A DNA stretch of 64,000 nt. Origin: Aedes albopictus (taxonomy: Eukaryota; Arthropoda; Insecta; Diptera; Culicidae). The translations under genes and the position numbers were made by a program. Below, piece after piece: positions 1 to 11,607 of the stretch. Under the pieces are notes generated by a model, which saw only the letters and a list, made by a program, of their open reading frames with translations, ran no database searches and was not told where the DNA came from. Each line of letters opens with the position of its first letter. Position 1 is the first letter of the stretch. The DNA is taken from the NCBI RefSeq assembly GCF_035046485.1, contig NC_085138.1, positions 291,010,256 to 291,074,255 on the forward strand, in the 5' to 3' direction.

Positions 1-1150
1 AATTGTCTGCACTACTGGTGTGTTTTTCGTGCTTATAAGTGCCGCATTTCGTTCCCTACCTCTCTTGAAGCTCCGCCCGTGGTCGGTGGTAGTCTAGGTG
101 GTGGTAAGAGCGGCAGATAAAAAGTGTTAAATTCATTTTTGTGCAAGAAATGCCAAACAATTGTGCGTTAACGCCATCGAAAAACAAACAATAGTGCAAA
201 TTAGTGTGATGATCTATTATTTAAATCATTAATAATACTAAATATAGTGAAAAAAGTCAAACGCATTATTTTTGTCGCTGCAATTTTGGTAAATCCTATT
301 ATTAAAAATGATTGAATTATTATTCAACGTATCAGTATCATACGTTCAATGATACTTAAACAATTCTGAATTGTTGAAATTTTTCAAGTCGTATCATTAT
401 ATCATAAAACTATTACTACTTGTATAGTTATTATTGCTCCAATGAACACTGTATAATATGAACGATGCCATGAATAGTATTTTTCTATTGTTATTGTTAT
501 TGTTATTTATTTTTAACTAAAAATTTTGAAAGAGGGAAAAGCTCCTTTGAGTGATTTCCTCATCTACGAAATCTTTCTCAAAAAGGCGTAAAACCTCTTT
601 TATCTTTTCAAAAATCATTATAAAATAAACTTAAAACTAAAGGCTCCTCCGGAAAAGTATCCATAATCGAGCCGTGGTCTTGATGTGGATTTGTCAAGGG
701 ATGAACCAAGGTAATCTGACTACGACGAAGGAATTTTGAACATCAAGGACAGAAATTGGACGCAGTTCTTGAAAACTGAAAAAAAAATTTAAAGAGTATC
801 AAACAGCATAACCAATTTCAATAAAATATAGTATTTTTCTATGCGGGAATGTCAATATATTGTCAACATATGTTGAATTGGTACTGGTAGTGGGATGCAA
901 GGTTTTTATATATTGTAAGGTTGGGTATGACGTTTAGTTTGTGGAGAAAAGCAGAGGAACACAGCAAATAATTTTGTAATATCCAGGCGCGTAATTTCTG
1001 GCGACGTATCCATTTTCGAACGTAATTTCACTCGTTGCATCGTTTTTCAACAATTATCACACTCACCATGTACACCCTAGTTGGCGCCGGAAAGTGTCAA
1101 CAAACCTATTCCAGCGGATACTTATAAGCAGTATCATATTTATCATCTAC
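1..1150. other. AT-rich DNA with no recognised gene
   Basis: I see no coding region, repeat with clear ends, or RNA gene here. The first ~120 bases are richer in G and C and could belong to a transcribed leader, but no start codon, splice site or promoter can be defended. Confidence 0.5.
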
Positions 1151-1160
1151 TCTTTAACTT

Positions 1161-1235
1161 GGTGAAATAGCCGAGAGGTAAGGGATATGCCTCACAATCA
1201 ACGGATTAGTGTACGAATCCATGCCAATATTTTAC
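1161..1235 (+). repeat. tRNA-like sequence, probable SINE head
   Basis: A box A-like TAGCCGAGAGG (about 1168-1178) is followed by a box B-like GTACGAATCCA (1211-1221), the spacing of an internal RNA polymerase III promoter. The first part resembles a tRNA-Leu/Ser D arm (GCCGAGAGGTAAGG). The anticodon and acceptor stems do not close, so it is a tRNA-derived repeat or relic and not a working tRNA. The SINE body and ends are not clear. Confidence 0.35.
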
Positions 1236-1240
1236 TTATA

Positions 1241-1835
1241 TATGAATCATCTATCGTTCCGGTTCTAGCGATTGCTAGACCCTCTGTCAAGTTACGGCGG
1301 CTAATTTTCTGCGTATAAGGGATGTAATATGTACATCACTTTTACGACGCGACTGATGTGCAGCGAAATGAATGTGATATTACAAGAAATTTTTTGCTGT
1401 GAAGCGAAATTTCAAAGGAATTTGAGGTGGCGGGGGATTTGTTTTCAGAATTTCTCACGGTGAAAAAATAATGGCCGCTCAACCAGTTTCGACATTTTAG
1501 ACTAAGACTACCTTAGAATATGTAAATACCTTAGTGGGATTCACTTCAAAACTAGGTTTGACGTTTTTTGTTTACACATTTTCCGCCAATCCAGTTCCAA
1601 CCCAGGTTCAAAAAGAAAAACGGCATTAGCATCGCCATCGCTATCGAACCATGAATGGCAGTGAGGTTGGGTGCTATGCTCAATCAGCCACCTTCACCCA
1701 GCCCATGCACTCGGGTGGGTATGAGTCGGCGTCGAAGCGCTGGGTATCCATGCCAGTTGTCACATTTCGATGACGTATTACTTTAGGGGGAGGGGAGGGG
1801 GGCAATCGGTCTTACGACTGATTCGTCATTCCGAA
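1241..1835. other. Unique-looking DNA around a small dispersed repeat
   Basis: Apart from the repeat at 1557-1630, nothing is recognised. There is a G-rich run just before 1800. Confidence 0.4.
1557..1630 (+). repeat. Dispersed repeat shared with 3709-3787
   Basis: The block reading TTTGTTTACRCATTTTCC, CAGTTCCAACCCAGGTTC and then an A run occurs here and again at 3709-3787 with a few substitutions. It has no open frame. The two copies point the same way. It may be a fragment of a larger Aedes repeat. Confidence 0.55.
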
Positions 1836-1999
1836 GGGGCTGTTCATAAACCACGTGTACCAAAATTTGGCCATTTCAGACCCCCCCCCCCTCGTAGACT
1901 TTTGTCCACACAAAACTTTTGAAATTTGTATAGAGCGTAGACTTCGGCCAGACCCACTCCCTTCGCCCCATAAAGTCTACGTGGTTTATGAACGGTCCC
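1836..1999. mobile_element. MITE with ~21 bp inverted ends and a C-rich core
   Basis: The left end GGGGCTGTTCATAAACCACG and the right end, read in reverse complement as GGGACCGTTCATAAACCACG, match at 18 of 20 positions and bound a 164 bp non-coding element. The core holds a long C run (about 1879-1891). A related half copy lies at 37556-37670. The superfamily is not certain because no clean target duplication is visible. Confidence 0.65.
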
Positions 2000-2520
2000 A
2001 AAACACGATTTTTGAGAATTTGGGACGGGCTGGATCCTGGACGATCTCCCTAATGGTTCCCCTGTTACAAAGAAAACTATGAAATATCAGGATAAGTTGC
2101 CATCATCACACTCATACGTGGTTCGTTAGTGATGGGTGACAACTCTAGGCTTGTTTTTGCTTATATGTATAGCACGTTAGCGTCGCTCTTTCGTCGTCGT
2201 CGTTTTCTCTCACATTCTCTCTTGCAATAGAAATACACTAGAACGCCAATGGCGCTGTACTCAGTTTTAATATTTAATTATTTTAATAACTTTAGTTGTA
2301 ATAATTGATTATGTTTAAGTGCCCATCTTGTAGAGGACCTTTTGTTTTGGTAAACAAAATTTATTTGACACTTATAGTACCGCTCCTGACGCTGTAAGGG
2401 CGAGGCAAACTATGTTAGTCACACGAACAGCCACGACATTGGATTTCTGTGGCTGGTTATTCTAATGTCGTGGCGGTCGTCGCGCACCAACTTAAGCAGG
2501 CTGTTACACCTGTCGGGTGA
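2000..2520. other. No gene recognised
   Basis: There is (GTC/CGT) simple sequence near 2190-2205 and a ~10 bp stem around CCACGACATT (2431-2473). Nothing else can be supported. Confidence 0.4.
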
Positions 2521-2523
2521 AAA

Positions 2524-2850
2524 ATGCTGGTCCGGATCACTAAATTGGCCATAATTCCTAAACGCCTTGACCGATCCGAATCATTTTCAATAGCAAACAA
2601 TGCGGTAAAATTCCGGTTCGATTCGAGCTATAATCCGAAAAATCGGCATATGGGAAGTGCCTTAAAAGTGAGTGAACTTATTTTGTTCACAGACACACAT
2701 ACATACACACATACAGACATCATCTCAATTCGTCGAACTGAGTTGATTGGTATATGCGACTTGACCCTCCGAGCCTCCTATCGAAAATTTTTTTTTTGAG
2801 TGAACATATAGCCTTTCAGTTCACTTAGGTGAACGAGAAAGGCAAAAAGG
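2524..2850 (+). repeat. 3' hairpin module, copy 1
   Basis: This is the first of three copies of one module (others at 19857-20145 and 52591-52925). Order: a 'gaccgatccgaa...tttcaatagcaaacaatg' block, an imperfect CA-type microsatellite, the core CGTCGAACTGAGTTGATTGG, then a terminal hairpin (2811-2843: GCCTTTC paired with GAAAGGC, GTTCAC paired with GTGAAC) and a short A run. A hairpin followed by A's suggests the 3' end of a retrotransposed or rolling-circle element. The family is not identified. Confidence 0.6.
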
Positions 2851-3159
2851 ACGAGGTGTATGTATACATTTTGACCTAAATAAATGAAAATGACGATTCC
2901 AATAATTTCCCAAACCAGTCTAACAGCGGAGTAGGTTTCCACTTCAACCACCCGAAGGGAATGTAAACAAACAAACCCCATTTTCCCACAACTGAAACGA
3001 AGAGAGCAAGAAGCCAACATACACCACGTGCTTACCCGACGGGCAAGGTCAAGTTCTAACGCCTAACCTGATGCTTGCCAACGAACTGTTGAAGAGCTAT
3101 GTCGTCGTTGTCGTCGTCGCTTTCGAACATCCGAGCGCGCAGGCTCGAGTTCGAAACCA
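2851..3159. other. No gene recognised
   Basis: It contains GTC-rich simple sequence near 3100-3120 and becomes GC-rich toward the next block. Nothing definite. Confidence 0.4.
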
Positions 3160-3612
3160 GCCAGTCAGTTGCGTCCGTAGTACCTAGTCGTCGGCGGCCG
3201 GTGTGTCGCGCGAAAAGCATTCTCACGTTTCATCGTTCCGTTCCATTTCGAACATTCAACAGTTCGTCCTGAATAAATTAAGCAACAGTTTCAAACCGGA
3301 GCTTCAGTCTTCGTCGGTGTTTGCTTCAGTGCGGTTCGGGTTCTCGGTTTCGGTCCCAAAGGTCCCGGTGTGATAAGGATTGGAGACAAGTGGCAGATTC
3401 TTCCCTCCCAAAAAGGGTCGCGGTGGGTGGGGCAGCTTTGCTTGCGCCATTCACACCCTCAGCCTCCGGGAACGTGGAACGTCCGGTTTGCGCCAAGTAT
3501 CTACCATCCGTCCGTCGGTCGTCGGTCGTATACGGGCGGAACGAGTGCCACCAGAGTGTGACCGCCAGCCAGCTACAAGCATCATGTGGTGAAGTGCTTG
3601 AAAATTGCTAAT
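3160..3612 (+). other. GC-rich block, possible noncoding 5' exon
   Basis: This ~450 bp block is markedly richer in G and C than its surroundings and looks single-copy. It starts near an initiator-like TCAGTT (about 3165) and resembles insect 5' leaders such as the one at 41780-42224. Short open frames cross it but none looks like protein. Strand and exon ends are inferred. It could be an alternative leader of the gene starting at 42225, or an unrelated gene; transcript data would be needed to tell. Confidence 0.3.
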
Positions 3613-3631
3613 GTCGTTTTCGTTTTTGATT

Positions 3632-3655
3632 CAGTTCCAACCTGGGTTGGAACTG
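3632..3655. repeat. 24 bp near-perfect hairpin
   Basis: CAGTTCCAACC (3632-3642) is followed after TG by its exact reverse complement GGTTGGAACTG (3645-3655). The same word CAGTTCCAACC begins the tail of the repeat at 3709-3787. Confidence 0.6.
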
Positions 3656-3708
3656 GATCAGATCACAGTTTCAACCCCAACCCGACTTCGGTTTCGCTTG
3701 TACTAAAG

Positions 3709-3787
3709 TTTGTTTGACGTTGTTTGTTTACGCATTTTCCGCCGATTCAGTTCCAACCCAGGTTCAAAAACGAATTCGGCATAAGCC
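3709..3787 (+). repeat. Dispersed repeat, second copy of 1557-1630
   Basis: It has the same block order as 1557-1630: the TTTGTTTAC-type start, the CAGTTCCAACCCAGGTTC tail, an A run and GGCAT. No open frame. Confidence 0.55.
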
Positions 3788-3789
3788 AT

Positions 3790-4244
3790 ATAGTGCCCGG
3801 CGCTGACTTACAATCCGATGCTTCTGTAAGTTGGCTGGATTTAGGAGAAGAATAGAAGAAGCAACGAAGATAATCTCGTGAGTTAGCTGTGGCAGTGCAG
3901 TTTGTGGGTGCCTCTATGACACCATCATATCGGTGTGATCATAACGATAAATGCACATTGGCGGCTTCCGGAGGAAGAGAGTTGTTTGAAGGGAACTTTT
4001 CTACTTAATTGGTTTATGATTCTTCTCGTGTAAATGGAGACAATCCGAGTTCTTACTTATCTGCTGACGAAACTCCATTTGAATCATAGAGCTAAATCCA
4101 TGACGTTCAATCAACTGCTCAAATGGAACGTAATTCAAAGATCTTTCCCAGTAAGTCTAGAGGATAATTAGTCGCCAACCTGGAGGAAAAAAAAGTTAAA
4201 TTCTTGGTATATTGGGCATGTTATGACAAGTAAAGAAGGCTCAC
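3790..4244. other. No gene recognised
   Basis: AT-rich sequence without a supported feature. Confidence 0.4.
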
Positions 4245-4510
4245 ATTTAAGGCCGGACGGGACGGTGGTTGAATCGTCCGCCATTGCTCTGTTGCTAGTA
4301 AGATGCAAATCTCAACTTCTACTTCATATTATTGACTAAACATTTGATCGTTCATTTGCTCACTTGTGGTGCACAATCGACTTAAGTTTCAGCTACGTCA
4401 GTGCAGTGGAAATTGATATTTGCTTCTTCAAAATCGCGAGGCAAATTGTTAGAAAGAGAGGGAAGATAGGAAAAATTACACGTCCTCCCGTGTGGCCTTA
4501 ATGAAAGCAT
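4245..4510 (+). repeat. Dispersed repeat family R2, copy 1
   Basis: It begins near TAAGGCCGGACGGGAC and shares with 39775-40330 the words CCGCCATTGCTCTGTTGCTA, TTCTTCATATT-like sequence, CTTCAAAATCGCGAG and GATAGGAAAAA in the same order. The second copy carries a MITE insertion. No protein is encoded. The class is unknown. Confidence 0.55.
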
Positions 4511-4724
4511 TGAATACTATACATTTTAAGCTTAAAAGGCTGACCAGACCATACTAGTGTTAGAGAGAAGCAACTTTTCAAAAAAGTTAAAGTAATTTCC
4601 AGAAAATTTTAAATAATTCCAAACCAATTAGTTGAAACTGTTCGAATAATTGCATATATTTCTTTAACTGACTTCACGTGCAACTCAGTTTGGTATATTT
4701 TCGAAGTACAAAAAACCCAGATAA

Positions 4725-5430
4725 ATTCACCTAATGGTGATAGTGCCTTTCTTGTCGAATATGTACTCATAAATTTACCGTCAACGTAAGCGAAAATGTT
4801 CCTGAATCCTGAAAACACTTTATAAAGAAAAGCAACAATTTTAACAAAGCCATCATCGATTTGGGAAACTTATTGATGGTACATATTCCGATGTAATGTT
4901 CAACAGCAAAACAGAGCTGAAATATATCAGACCTCTCAGTTGACTGCTTGACCACCTTAACCCTAGCCGTGTATTGGGGTCATTATGACTCCATTCCTTG
5001 AACTGAGGTAGCGGGGTGAGCGTCAGCTAATGCATGAAGAATGGTTAACTTTATTCACAACCACAGATCACTTTGTGGTCTTCACAAGTGTTTATTTCAG
5101 CACACTTTAGGCTATATTTTATTACCATTGGTAACACGATTCAAGTAAAATTTTACCTGCTTACGAGAATAATGCAGAAAAAGTAAATTTTCCATTCGAA
5201 TTTCAAACGCAATGAGAAGAGCGAGGGCTCAACCAGCCGCACCCAAATTGTGAGCAGTATTTTTAGAAGCAAAAGGAGATTGAAGCTTGAAAAAAATGTA
5301 TAAGGTGTTGATGCGATTAAACTATTTTTTTTTCCATAACACGTTGGTCCATCCTACTATACATTTACACCGCTGGAATCTGAAATGGTGTGATTTGAAG
5401 AGATCGCTTTGGTCACGATTTTGTTCTCTT
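4725..5430 (+). repeat. Dispersed repeat family R3, copy 1
   Basis: This aligns along its length with 17998-18640: GGTGATAGTGCCTTTCT, TGTACTCAT, CCATCAT, ATATCAGACCTCTCA, and near the end AATCTGAAATGGTGTGATT. Copy 1 is interrupted by the TTAA-flanked MITE at 4957-5048. No coding potential. It may be a long non-autonomous DNA element; its ends are not defined. Confidence 0.6.
4957..5048. mobile_element. Small TTAA-flanked MITE (piggyBac-like)
   Basis: TTAA stands at both ends (4957-4960 and 5045-5048) around 84 bp. The left end reads CCCTAGCCGTG. The core holds GGGGTCATTATGACTCC, the same kind of palindrome seen in other TTAA elements in this window. The related repeat copy at 17998-18640 lacks this insert, which supports its being an insertion. 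Target choice TTAA is typical of the piggyBac superfamily. Confidence 0.6.
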
Positions 5431-5513
5431 GCATATATAAAGACTTTGACCATTTCTTCACTTAATCTTACCCAATGTTTACAGGCTATCAAAAAAGCCA
5501 CGATTTGGTTTTT

Positions 5514-5725
5514 CGCTTTGACCTGTATTTTGTATCTGTATTAACGAGATTTTTAGCCCTAGGCTAGTTCATCTCGGGACCCACGCTTTACTTCCCTTCC
5601 GAAGGAAAAACTCACATATTGCGAGTTTGTCGGGAGTGGGGTTCGATCCCAGGTCCTCGGCGTGATAGTCAAGTGTTCTAACCATCACACCAGGTCCGCT
5701 CCACACGCTTTGACCTGTATTTTGT
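5514..5725 (-). mobile_element. tRNA-derived SINE with 20 bp target duplication
   Basis: The SINE body is 5534-5705 on the minus strand. It starts GGAGCGGACCTGGTGTGATGG-like (tRNA D-arm), has a box B-like GGATCGAACCCC, and ends AAATCTCGTTAATACAGAT. It is bounded by a perfect 20 bp direct repeat (5514-5533 and 5706-5725, starting CGCTTTGACC). Other copies of this family: 18983-19154, 47713-47889, the split copy at 31960-32045 plus 38204-38291, and a remnant at 17730-17800. The family name is not known to me; it is distinct from Feilai. Confidence 0.85.
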
Positions 5726-6190
5726 TTACTTTTACAATTCCACTATTTGATGTGCAGCTTGCATGAGTTTTGTTAAATTTTACACCGTGGTCAATAAGTT
5801 CCCATACAAAATACAAATTTAGAAAATATATTTTTTTTTTCACATCTTTCATTCATGTTTCCAAAATGAATGCATGTATTGAAGGGCCACAAAATACTGG
5901 TTAAATAAAGCGTACGGTTTAGGGGAACGTTATTTTCTATTTGTTTTAATAAGTCGAGCAGTACACTTCCGTTTTCTGAAATCTGTTTGCTCCGGCACGC
6001 AAGTTTGTCGAAAGTTTGTCATTCAACGGTAGCTAAATAGAGTCCATAAGGTTAAATTTTGAGTTTTTACCCCAGGTATTGTACCAAATGGATATACTAA
6101 GACTGAAACAATACATTGTTGGTGATGATCTGGTAAGAAATTTGCTAGTAAGCTTCACTTGAGCTGGTTTCCTTGAAAATGATCTTTGTA
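5726..6190. other. No gene recognised
   Basis: AT-rich, with a T run near 5830. No supported feature. Confidence 0.4.
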
Positions 6191-6360
6191 TTAACCTTCC
6201 TACGGTGTTCGGGTCAATATGACCCGGATCGCACTTTTCAGGCGCAATATCTTTTGATCCTGATGTGCTATAGCTTTGAAACTTTGTGACTTTAAATCTT
6301 TTGCCAAAAACTTATTTTTAAAATTTTGACCGATAATTTTGGCCGTTTCTGAAGGGCTGG

Positions 6361-8330
6361 ACAAAAAAAGTTACGTTTAAGGTGTTCGGGTCATATTGAC
6401 CCGGATTTGGTACAATGATTTCACAGTCATTTCTCAATAAAATAATAAAGTTTTTATACTCAAAGTTATCGTTAGGGCTTAAATTTTGTGGATCCGGCTC
6501 TAAACTAAAGCTCGGTTGGATGTGGCCACTTGGAACCGACGCCAGAGGGACCATGGTTTGGCCATTTTCGCAGGAGGGTATTTTTCGCAATAAGTTATGC
6601 GAAATGCAGCTGATTTGATTGTTTGGAGTGCTAAATGCACCGGAAAAAGCAGCATCAAACTGCCCCAACCACTAAGCTAACTGACCAGATGAGTTTTGGC
6701 TATCAGGTGGCCACGGGACTAAATCTTGAGGCCTCGGAACGGCTTCCCGGAGACCCCCGATAGGTGACCATTTTACAAATATGGTGAATCCATGCCGTGC
6801 GACATATCAAAAGTTGCAGAATTTTATGGAGAATACATCTATGACCATGTCAGAAGCCAGAAGCAAGATTGGCCACTTGGTGGTCCCGGAACCGATTCCC
6901 GGGGCCCCGGAAATGTGGCCAATTCTCGCAGTTTATATGAGCTTGCCGTATGGCACATCGCAATTCGCAGAATTTCATTGATAATTCACCAGTCATCAAA
7001 CCAGCAACTGAAGACAACATTGTCCGCTTGGTGATCTCGGAATCGGTTCCCAGGGCCGGTTCCGAGGCCCCCAGAAATGTGGTCAATTCTCGATTTTTTT
7101 TTACTATGCCGTGCGACATATCTAAATTTGCAGAATTTTGTTGCGAATATATCAGTGGCAACATCAGATACAAAAAGCAGGATTGGCCACTTAGTGGTCC
7201 TGGAACAGGTTCCCGGTAACCGGTTCCCAGGACTCCGAAAATGTGGCCAATTCTCGCAGTTTGTATGACCTTGCCGTATGGAACATCAAAATTCTCAGAA
7301 CAACATGTGTAGGTAATTCATCAGTCATCAAACAAGCAACAGGAAACAACATTGTCCACTTGGTGGTCCCGGAGCCGGTTCCCAGGACCGGTTCCAAGGA
7401 CCCCCAAAGTGTGATCAATTCTCGAATTTTTTTACCATGCCGTGCTAATTTTTCAGAATTTTGATGCGAATATATCAGTGGCCACATCAGATACGAAAAG
7501 CAGGAATGGCCACTTGGAGGTCCCGGACCCGGATCCGGAGGCCCCGGAAATGTGGCCAGTTCTCGCATTGTGTATAACCGTCTCATGTGGCACATCAAAA
7601 TTCGCAGAATTTCATAGATAATTCATCAGTTATCAAACCAGCACATCAAAATTCGTAGAATTTCATAGATAATTCATCAGTTATCAAACCAGCAACTGAA
7701 GACAACATTATCTACCTGGTGGTTCCGGAACAGGTTCCCGGGACCGGTTCTCAAGACCTCGGCAATGAGATCAATTCTCGCATTTTCTATGATCATGCTG
7801 TCCGATGCATCGAAATGTGCAGAATTTTGATGCTCACATCAGATATCAGAGGCAGAATTAGCCACTCGGTTATCCTGAAACCTGTTCCCAGGACCCCGAG
7901 AATGTGGCCAATTCTCGCATTTTGTATGACTATCTCGTGCGGCACTTCAAAATTCTCAGAATTTTATAATGAATTCATCAGTTTTCAAGCCAACTACGGG
8001 AAACAACATTGTCCACCTAGTAGTCGCGGAAGCGATTAACAGGACCCCGGAAAAGTGCTCAATTCCCGCATAGTCTTTGATCACGCTGTCCGATCTATCA
8101 AGAGTTACAGAATTTTGATGCGAATACATCAGTGGCCAAGTTGAATGCCAAAAACAGGATTGGCCACTAGATGGTTCGAAACCCGGTTCCCTGGACACCT
8201 GGAATGTGCCGTGAGACTTATCAAAATTCATAGAATTTCATAGATAGTTCATCAATTATCGAACAACTGGAAACATCATTGCATTGTCCACCTGATGGTC
8301 CCGGAGCCGCTTCTCGGAGAAATGTTGTCA
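6361..8330. repeat. Left arm: tandem ~150 bp units
   Basis: Units share TGGTCCCGGAACCGGTTCCC (core repeated at about 6880, 7025, 7193, 7365, 7518, 7720, 7870, 8020, 8170 and 8290), followed by GTGGCCAATTCTCGCA and either GTATGGCACATCAAAATTC or a GTGCGACATATC variant. The two variants alternate in places, giving a dimeric higher-order unit. Open frames crossing the units are side effects of repeat length. Outer portion 6361-7470 matches 10490-11607 inverted. Confidence 0.7.
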
Positions 8331-8339
8331 ATTTTTGTG

Positions 8340-8870
8340 CTAACCCGATCACCAAATTTGCAAGGTTGTTGTCCGGCATTCTTGCAATATGCCCTGCTCA
8401 TCGTATTCTTCTATTCATCCTTTACCGCCAGTCACCCTTCTACTTCACACCGCCGAGGATTAGTACGCAACGGTCGAAACTCCAAAATACTTGTAGGTTC
8501 CACTCAAGCATGGTCCGTGTCTCGTGTCCATAGAGGACCACCGGTCTTATTGGCGTTTTGTTCATGGTACATTTGATGCGTTAGTGAACCTTTAAGACCG
8601 CAGCTACTTACACTGATGGTACGCGTTCGAATTGCACAACTAATTTTGTTGACAGCTGTCAGTAAAGATCCGATGTAGACGAATTTATCCACCTCCTCGA
8701 AGGTATCCCTGTATTTCGTTACATTACTGTCTAGACGGATCCGGTCGTGTTCCGTTCAGCCTACCAGCATGTACTTTGTTTGTGCCGCATTCACTATCAC
8801 TGCGACCTTTGCTGCTTCGTGTTTCAGGTGAATGTCCGTCTCCTTGTCGCAGTTCCCAGCGAAATTTGAA
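8340..8870 (-). pseudogene. LINE reverse transcriptase C-terminal fragment
   Basis: On the minus strand, sequence around 8640-8692 reads DKFVYIGSLLTAVNK, close to the EEFVYLGSLVTADND segment of the RTE-like copy at 59090-59280, with further LINE-like text such as KTGGPLWTRDTDHA. Frames are broken by stops and shifts. It is a dead 3' fragment of a non-LTR retrotransposon caught between the arms of the foldback element. The catalytic core is not present. Confidence 0.6.
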
Positions 8871-9489
8871 TGAATGGATAGTTCACCTGAAACCCACATT
8901 TATGTGCAATGTGCAAATTTGCTGCATTTCCAACTTTCCAGAAACTGGGTCCTACGCCGCTAGGTGGCGAATATTTCCATGTAGTACTAACATGCTAACT
9001 TTCTTTTACATTTTGAATATTGATGAAAGTCTGAAAATTTTGATGTGCCATGAGCTTGAGCTTGATTATTCGCCAGCAGTTGCTACACCAGTATCGCCAA
9101 ATCAGCTTCACTCACACAAGGAACCAATGAGATAGCTGCTCGGAATATTCAGTGTTGGTAGTGTTCTCTTTTTTGGCGAGAACGGCGCCTCAGGTTGCAG
9201 GTCAATGTGGAGACCGAGGGGAACATAGGCAAAACAACATAGGGGAACATTGGCAAATTTTCATAGTTGTGGCTTTCACAACCAGAGGCGCGCGCATCAT
9301 TTTTCTATGCGTTTGATGTTTCACATTAGCGCCTTCTGTTGACGATATTGCACAACACAGTGATTCGTGCAACTTTTCCACCAGGTGATGGTAGTGTGAA
9401 CTGGGCGATGGATTTCCATGAAAATCATTCAAGGTGTTACGTCTGTTTGTCTGTGGTATTACCATAGTCAATAAAATAATTTATTACAT
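8871..9489. other. Centre of the foldback element
   Basis: Non-repetitive within this window. It contains short direct repeats of ACATAGG(C/G)(A/G)AA (near 9225-9250) and a CGTCAACAGAAGGCGC-like segment on the minus strand. No gene recognised. Confidence 0.35.
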
Positions 9490-11607
9490 ATCCGGGGTCC
9501 TCATATTCTGGGACTACCAAGTGAACAATGTTGCTTCCCGTAGCTGGCTCGAAAACTTATGCATTCTCCAAAGAGTCTGGAAATTGTGGTATATCGGACG
9601 GCATAGTTATTGAAAATGCGAGAACTGGCATAATGCTAGGAGGCCAGGGAACCGGTTCAGGGTCCACTTGAGGAACAATGTTCTCTTCAGTAGCTGGTTT
9701 GATAACTGGAAAATTATCCATGAAATTCAACGAATTTTGATGCGCCACATGGCAGGGTCATACAAAATCAGGGAATTGGACACATTTTCGGGGCCTCGGG
9801 AACCGGTTCCGGGACCACCAAGTGGGCAATGTTGGTTCCACTTGCTGATTTGATAACTGATGAATAATCTATGAAATTCTGCGAATTTTTATGTCCCATA
9901 CGGTAAGGTTATACAAACTGCGAAAATTGGCCATATTTCCGGGGTCCTGGGAACCGGTTCCGGGACCACCAAGTGGCTAATCCTGCCTCTGATATCTGAT
10001 GTGAACATCAAAATTCTGCAAATTTCGATACATCAGACAACATGATCATAGAAAATGCATTGATTGATCACATTCCCGGGATTTTGAAAACCGGTCCCGG
10101 GAACCTGTTCTGGAACCACCAGGTGGACAACGTTATCTTCAGTTGCTGGTTTGATAACTGATGAATTATCTATGAAATTCTGCGAATTTTGATGTGCCAT
10201 ATGGCAAGGTCATATACACTGCGAGAATTGGCCACATTTCCGGGGTCCTGGAACCGGTTCCGGGACCACCAAGGGGCTAATCCTGCCTCTGATATCTGAT
10301 GTGCGCACTGATGGATTCGCATCAAAATTCTGCAAATTTCGATGCATCAGACAACATGATTATAGAAAATTCAAGAATTGACCACATTTCCGGGGTTTTG
10401 AAAACCGGTCTCGGGAACCTCTTCCGGGACCACTAAGTGGCCAATCCTGTTTTTCGTGCCTGATGTGGCCACTGATACATTCGCATCAAAATTCTGAAAA
10501 ATTTGCACGGCATGGTAAAAAAAAATCGAGAATTGATCACACTTTGGGGGTCCTTGGAACCGGTCCTGGGAACCGGCTCCGGGACCACCAAGTGGACAAT
10601 GTTGTTTCCTGTTGCTTGTTTGATGACTGATGAATTACCTACACATGATGTTCTGAGAATTTTGATGTGCCATACGGCAAGGTCATACAAACTGCGAGAA
10701 TTGGCCACATTTTCGGAGTCCTGGGAACCGGTTACCGGGAACCTGTTCCAGGACCACTAAGTGGCCAATCCTGCTTTTTGTATCTGATGTGGCCACTGAT
10801 ATATTCGCAACAAAATTCTGCAAATTTAGATATGTCGCACGGCATAGTAAAAAAAAAATCGAGAATTGACCACATTTCTGGGGGCCTCGGAACCGGCCCT
10901 GGGAACCGATTCCGAGATCACCAAGCGGACAATGTTGTCTTCAGTTGCTGGTTTGATGACTGGTGAATTATCAATGAAATTCTGCGAATTTCGATGTGCC
11001 ATACGGCAAGCTCATATAAACTGCGAGAATTGGCCACATTCCCGGGGTCCCGGGAATCGGTTCCGGGACCACCAAGTGGCCAATCTTGCTTCTGGCTTCT
11101 GACATGGTCATAGATGTATTCTCCATAAAATTCTGCAACTTTTGATATGTCGCACGGCATGGATTCACCATATTTGTAAAATGGTCACCTATCGGGGGTC
11201 TCCGGGAAGCCGTTCCGAGGCCTCAAGATTTAGTCCCGTGGCCACCTGATAGCCAAATCTCATCTGGTCAGTTAGCTTAGTGGTTGGGGCAGTTTGATGC
11301 TGCTTTTCCGGTGCATTTAGCACTCCAAACATTCAAATCAGCTGCATTTCGCATAACTTATTGCGAAAAATACCCAACCCTCCTGCGAAAATGGCCAAAC
11401 CATGGTCCCTCTGGCGTCGGTTCCAAGTGGCCACATCCAACCGAACCTTAGTTTAGAGCCGGATCCACAAAATTTAAGCCCTAACGATATTTTTGAGTAC
11501 AAAAACTTTATTATTTTATTGAGAAATTACTGTGAAATCATTGTACCAAATCCGGGTCAATATGACCCGAACACCTTTAACGTAACTTTTTTTGAGCACC
11601 TTCGGAA
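9490..11607. repeat. Right arm: inverted tandem ~150 bp units
   Basis: These are the same units as the left arm in the opposite orientation: GGAACCGGTTCCGGGACCACC, CAAGTGG and TGCGAGAATTGGCCACAT recur about every 150 bases. From ~10490 to 11607 it mirrors 6361-7470 with very few differences, while the inner part has diverged. A transcript crossing both arms would form a long double-stranded RNA. Confidence 0.7.

Noticed and set aside
3321..3611. Overlapping frames of 63-96 codons in the GC-rich block
   Set aside because: Three frames are open at once because of GC content; none shows a domain or coding-like conservation. Kept only as a possible noncoding exon.
7191..7598. 135-codon minus-strand frame in the foldback arm
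   Set aside because: It crosses several tandem units, its mirror copy is at 10503-10760, and the same unit gives frames on both strands; no protein family is recognised.
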